Shown piece after piece: positions 21,803 through 22,283 of a stretch of 22,283 bases of DNA. How positions within the stretch are numbered: position 1 is the stretch's first letter; each line of letters begins with the position of its first letter. The translations under genes were made by a program, and so were the position numbers. The stretch is from a virus: the IMG/VR virus record IMGVR_UViG_3300005732_000040, positions 1 to 22,283 of that record; one strand, 5' to 3'. Under the pieces are notes generated by a model that saw only the letters and a program-made list of their open reading frames with translations, ran no database searches and was not told the origin of the DNA.

Positions 21803-22198
21803 ATGTTAGATAAAATTAAACACGAAAAATTTGGAGAAATAGTGGGTGAGTTTACTTTTGGATTTACTCACAAAACTTTTATGTTTAAAAATAATGTGTA
21901 CTCATTTTTCTTTTATGATTTAGTTTATTTATTAATTGGTTATATGGGTAATGTTGAAACATTTCAAGTTAGAGGGGCAGATGGTGATTGTCACGAATTA
22001 ACTAGAGATGAAGTTGAAGAATTATTTAATAAAGTGTATACAGAAATTATTGCAGTTAGGCAAGAAGAGTTTTGTCAGAAATACAAAGAGTGGAATGAGT
22101 GTGCTACTCTTGAAGAGTTGTCAAGTTTAAATCCAAAAGAAGGCTGGTCATGGCGTTCACCAGCACTTGAGGCTTATGAAAAAGGTGATGTTAACTAA
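21803..22198 (+). CDS. Protein of unknown function near the fibre genes
   Basis: The 131-residue product has an aromatic-rich first half (FTFGFTHKTFMFKNNVYSFF then FYDLVYLLIGYMGNVETFQV). An acidic helical second half follows with LTRDEVEELFNKVYTEIIAV, ending in GWSWRSPALEAYEKG. I do not recognise the family. The hydrophobic part looks buried rather than membrane-spanning because it is broken by charged residues. It is AT-rich. It begins two bases after the fibre stop, and its own stop overlaps the next ATG. Confidence 0.78.
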   Translation: MLDKIKHEKFGEIVGEFTFGFTHKTFMFKNNVYSFFFYDLVYLLIGYMGNVETFQVRGADGDCHELTRDEVEELFNKVYTEIIAVRQEEFCQKYKEWNECATLEELSSLNPKEGWSWRSPALEAYEKGDVN

Positions 22199-22283
22199 TG
22201 GCTTCTACTGATTCCAGACTTAATAAACTTGAGTTTAGACCGGGATTTCACCGTGAGTCAACCCAGTATTCTGAGCAGGGTTC
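22198..22283 (+). CDS. Start of a probable P22 gp10-like/nozzle tail protein (truncated by window end)
   Basis: Twenty-eight codons are visible, starting at ATG 22198 by one-base overlap with the preceding stop. The product begins MASTDSRLNKLEFRPGFHRE and continues STQYSEQG. In P22 gp10-like and nozzle-type tail proteins of marine podoviruses I recall an early L-x-x-F-R-P/A-G-x-x-x-E-x-T-x-Y-S-x-x-G pattern, usually followed by a Trp-Tyr motif that would lie beyond this window. The assignment is tentative as so little is present. Confidence 0.5.
   Translation, partial: MASTDSRLNKLEFRPGFHRESTQYSEQG

Noticed and set aside
1-22283. tRNA genes, integrase, transposase or insertion sequence
   Set aside because: No cloverleaf with a T-loop-like GTTCRANNC was noticed in the non-coding gaps, and no product shows recombinase motifs or flanking inverted repeats of an insertion element. 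The gaps were read by eye only.

Overview
The window looks like the late (packaging, head and tail-fibre) region of a tailed dsDNA phage (Caudoviricetes). All credible genes lie on the plus strand and are tightly packed. Several features suggest podovirus morphology with a P22/SU10-like neck: a large P22-type portal, two adaptor-like proteins, and at the right edge what looks like the first codons of a P22 gp10-like or nozzle protein. No tail tube, sheath or tape-measure gene is visible, although such genes could lie outside the window. A phage GroES, a Mu gpT-like capsid protein and fibres with LamG-like, SPRY-like and GNVGIGT modules are combinations I associate with uncultured marine phages. 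The host cannot be named from this sequence. No integrase, repressor, tRNA or replication gene is present.

Layout. Positions 1-420 are an AT-rich leader with strong inverted repeats, short tandem decamers, a possible 43-codon membrane peptide and a promoter candidate. Positions 421-8424 hold the packaging and head module: terminase large subunit, portal, a small acidic protein, GroES co-chaperonin, probable scaffold, an unknown protein, a probable head decoration protein and the major capsid protein. A strong hairpin terminator and a perfect TATAAT box separate this from the next block. Positions 8551-9505 encode a small beta-rich protein and the first adaptor. Positions 9528-12273 hold eight consecutive small genes, mostly very Lys/Arg-rich. 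The first three share a C-terminal tag (PRGxGxAxRGYG[RK]AM). Positions 12297-13589 hold a multi-helix membrane protein (holin candidate), a second adaptor of P22 gp4 type and a small Cys-containing protein.

Positions 13589-21800 form a fibre and adhesin locus. It contains a 1004-residue fibre with tandem repeats, a fibre-associated small protein, a 68-residue protein, a 799-residue LamG/SPRY-type adhesin, a tail-fibre-assembly-like protein, a secreted protein, an XhlA-like coiled-coil and membrane protein, and a tail-collar fibre. An unknown 131-residue protein and the truncated tail gene follow.

Together these genes would build the procapsid (portal, scaffold, capsid protein, folding aided by phage GroES with host GroEL), fill it (terminase), close it (adaptors, nozzle) and attach receptor-binding fibres. 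The least explained parts are the basic-protein cassette and the structured leader before the terminase. Nine gene junctions use a one-base stop/start overlap (TAATG), so translational coupling appears to be a general feature of this genome.
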